From assembly GCA_002409625.1 (NCBI GenBank), contig DHNY01000016.1, positions 51,039 through 115,038 of the forward strand: a DNA stretch of 64,000 nucleotides, in the 5' to 3' direction. The stretch is from Anaerolineaceae bacterium UBA5404 (GTDB lineage Bacteria > Chloroflexota > Anaerolineae > Anaerolineales > Anaerolineaceae). Position 1 is the stretch's first letter. Each line of letters begins with the position of its first letter. The notes under the pieces were generated by a model. The model saw only the letters and a program-made list of their open reading frames with translations, had not been told where the DNA came from and did no database searches. Below are positions 63,876 to 64,000 of the stretch, one piece after another. A program made the translations under genes and the position numbers.

Positions 63876-64000
63876 CAATACATGTGAGACAGTATTGGGG
63901 TCAACTCCAGGTGATATCTCTCAATATACTTCCTGGGAGAGAGATTGTCTAGTGCACGATGGGGACGAATATTGTTGTAGATCCATTCCCATTTTCTAAG
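63876..64000 (-). CDS. IS3/IS481-type transposase, 3' end only
   Basis: The minus strand encodes KWEWIYNNIRPHRALDNLSP, then RKYIERYHLELTPILSHMY and a TGA at 63878-63876. This is the C-terminal end of an rve-type integrase of IS3 or IS481 insertion sequences, with the conserved YNxxRPHxALxxLSP block. The rest lies beyond the window edge, so whether the element is complete is unknown. Confidence 0.9.

Overview
The window looks like chromosome from an anaerobic, fermentative member of the Chloroflexota, most likely class Anaerolineae. Supporting signs are Pro/Thr-rich 'PTPTPT' linkers in surface proteins, a secreted protein ending in a 'YLPLI'-type tail, a complete [FeFe]-hydrogenase maturation cassette, a GH65 phosphorylase/beta-phosphoglucomutase pair, a fused phosphoglucose/phosphomannose isomerase, a T-box in front of thrS and CIRCE-controlled groESL. 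The phylum is inferred from gene style; there is no rRNA gene to prove it.

Layout. 0-5.4 kb: a self-operator AlbA/HATPase/winged-helix regulator, a four-domain sulfur-relay flavoprotein under an ArsR repressor, and an aquaporin whose start codon seems to have lost one base. 5.4-6.1 kb: repeat cluster A. 6.1-10.2 kb: TM1266-like regulator, hydE, hydG and hydF on the minus strand, tightly overlapped and preceded by an unrecognised leader RNA that ends in an intrinsic terminator just before the ribosome binding site. 10.2-11.1 kb: cluster B and an orphan promoter. 11.1-17 kb: MATE exporter, DUF1801 protein, lipoprotein, CPBP protease, and a cytochrome-b5-like lipoprotein beside a His-rich membrane protein. 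17-21.5 kb: GmrSD-like restriction protein and an xpt-guaA purine salvage operon. 21.6-22 kb: cluster C. 22-26.9 kb: PhzF-like protein, a regulator gene broken by an in-frame TAA, and thrS with its T-box. 27-31.5 kb: MmeI-like restriction-methylation enzyme and an ImmA/IrrE-PIN (DUF4411) pair. 31.8-41.3 kb: tRNA-Val, the GH65/pgmB pair, Mn-type superoxide dismutase, two TPR membrane proteins, groES-groEL and tRNA-Ser. 41.3-42.6 kb: cluster D. 42.7-50.7 kb: small membrane protein, PGI/PMI, NBR1-Ig lipoprotein, McrBC, EamA permease with a His-rich tail, DUF454 protein, and a divergent PadR/CPBP pair. 50.9-58.3 kb: ABC exporter, Imm-5-like protein, DUF488 protein, ferredoxin-reductase-like flavoprotein, cluster E, cupin and a second DUF262/DUF1524 protein. 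58.7-64 kb: a large secreted protein gene split by an in-frame TAA, a second MATE exporter and the 3' end of an IS transposase running off the window.

How the parts relate. Restriction or defence genes (two DUF262 proteins, MmeI-like, McrBC, ImmA/PIN) are scattered between housekeeping operons and do not form one island. The best candidates for undescribed biology are the structured leader upstream of the hydrogenase maturation operon, and a family of intergenic hairpins built as G-G-Y-G, a short purine loop (RGGA or GGA) and C-R-C-C. The hairpins occur in four clearly related clusters, with a more degenerate fifth. Two internal TAA codons and one lost start codon could be real gene decay or base errors in the assembly. 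Unless stated otherwise, family names rest on motif recognition by eye, without database searches.
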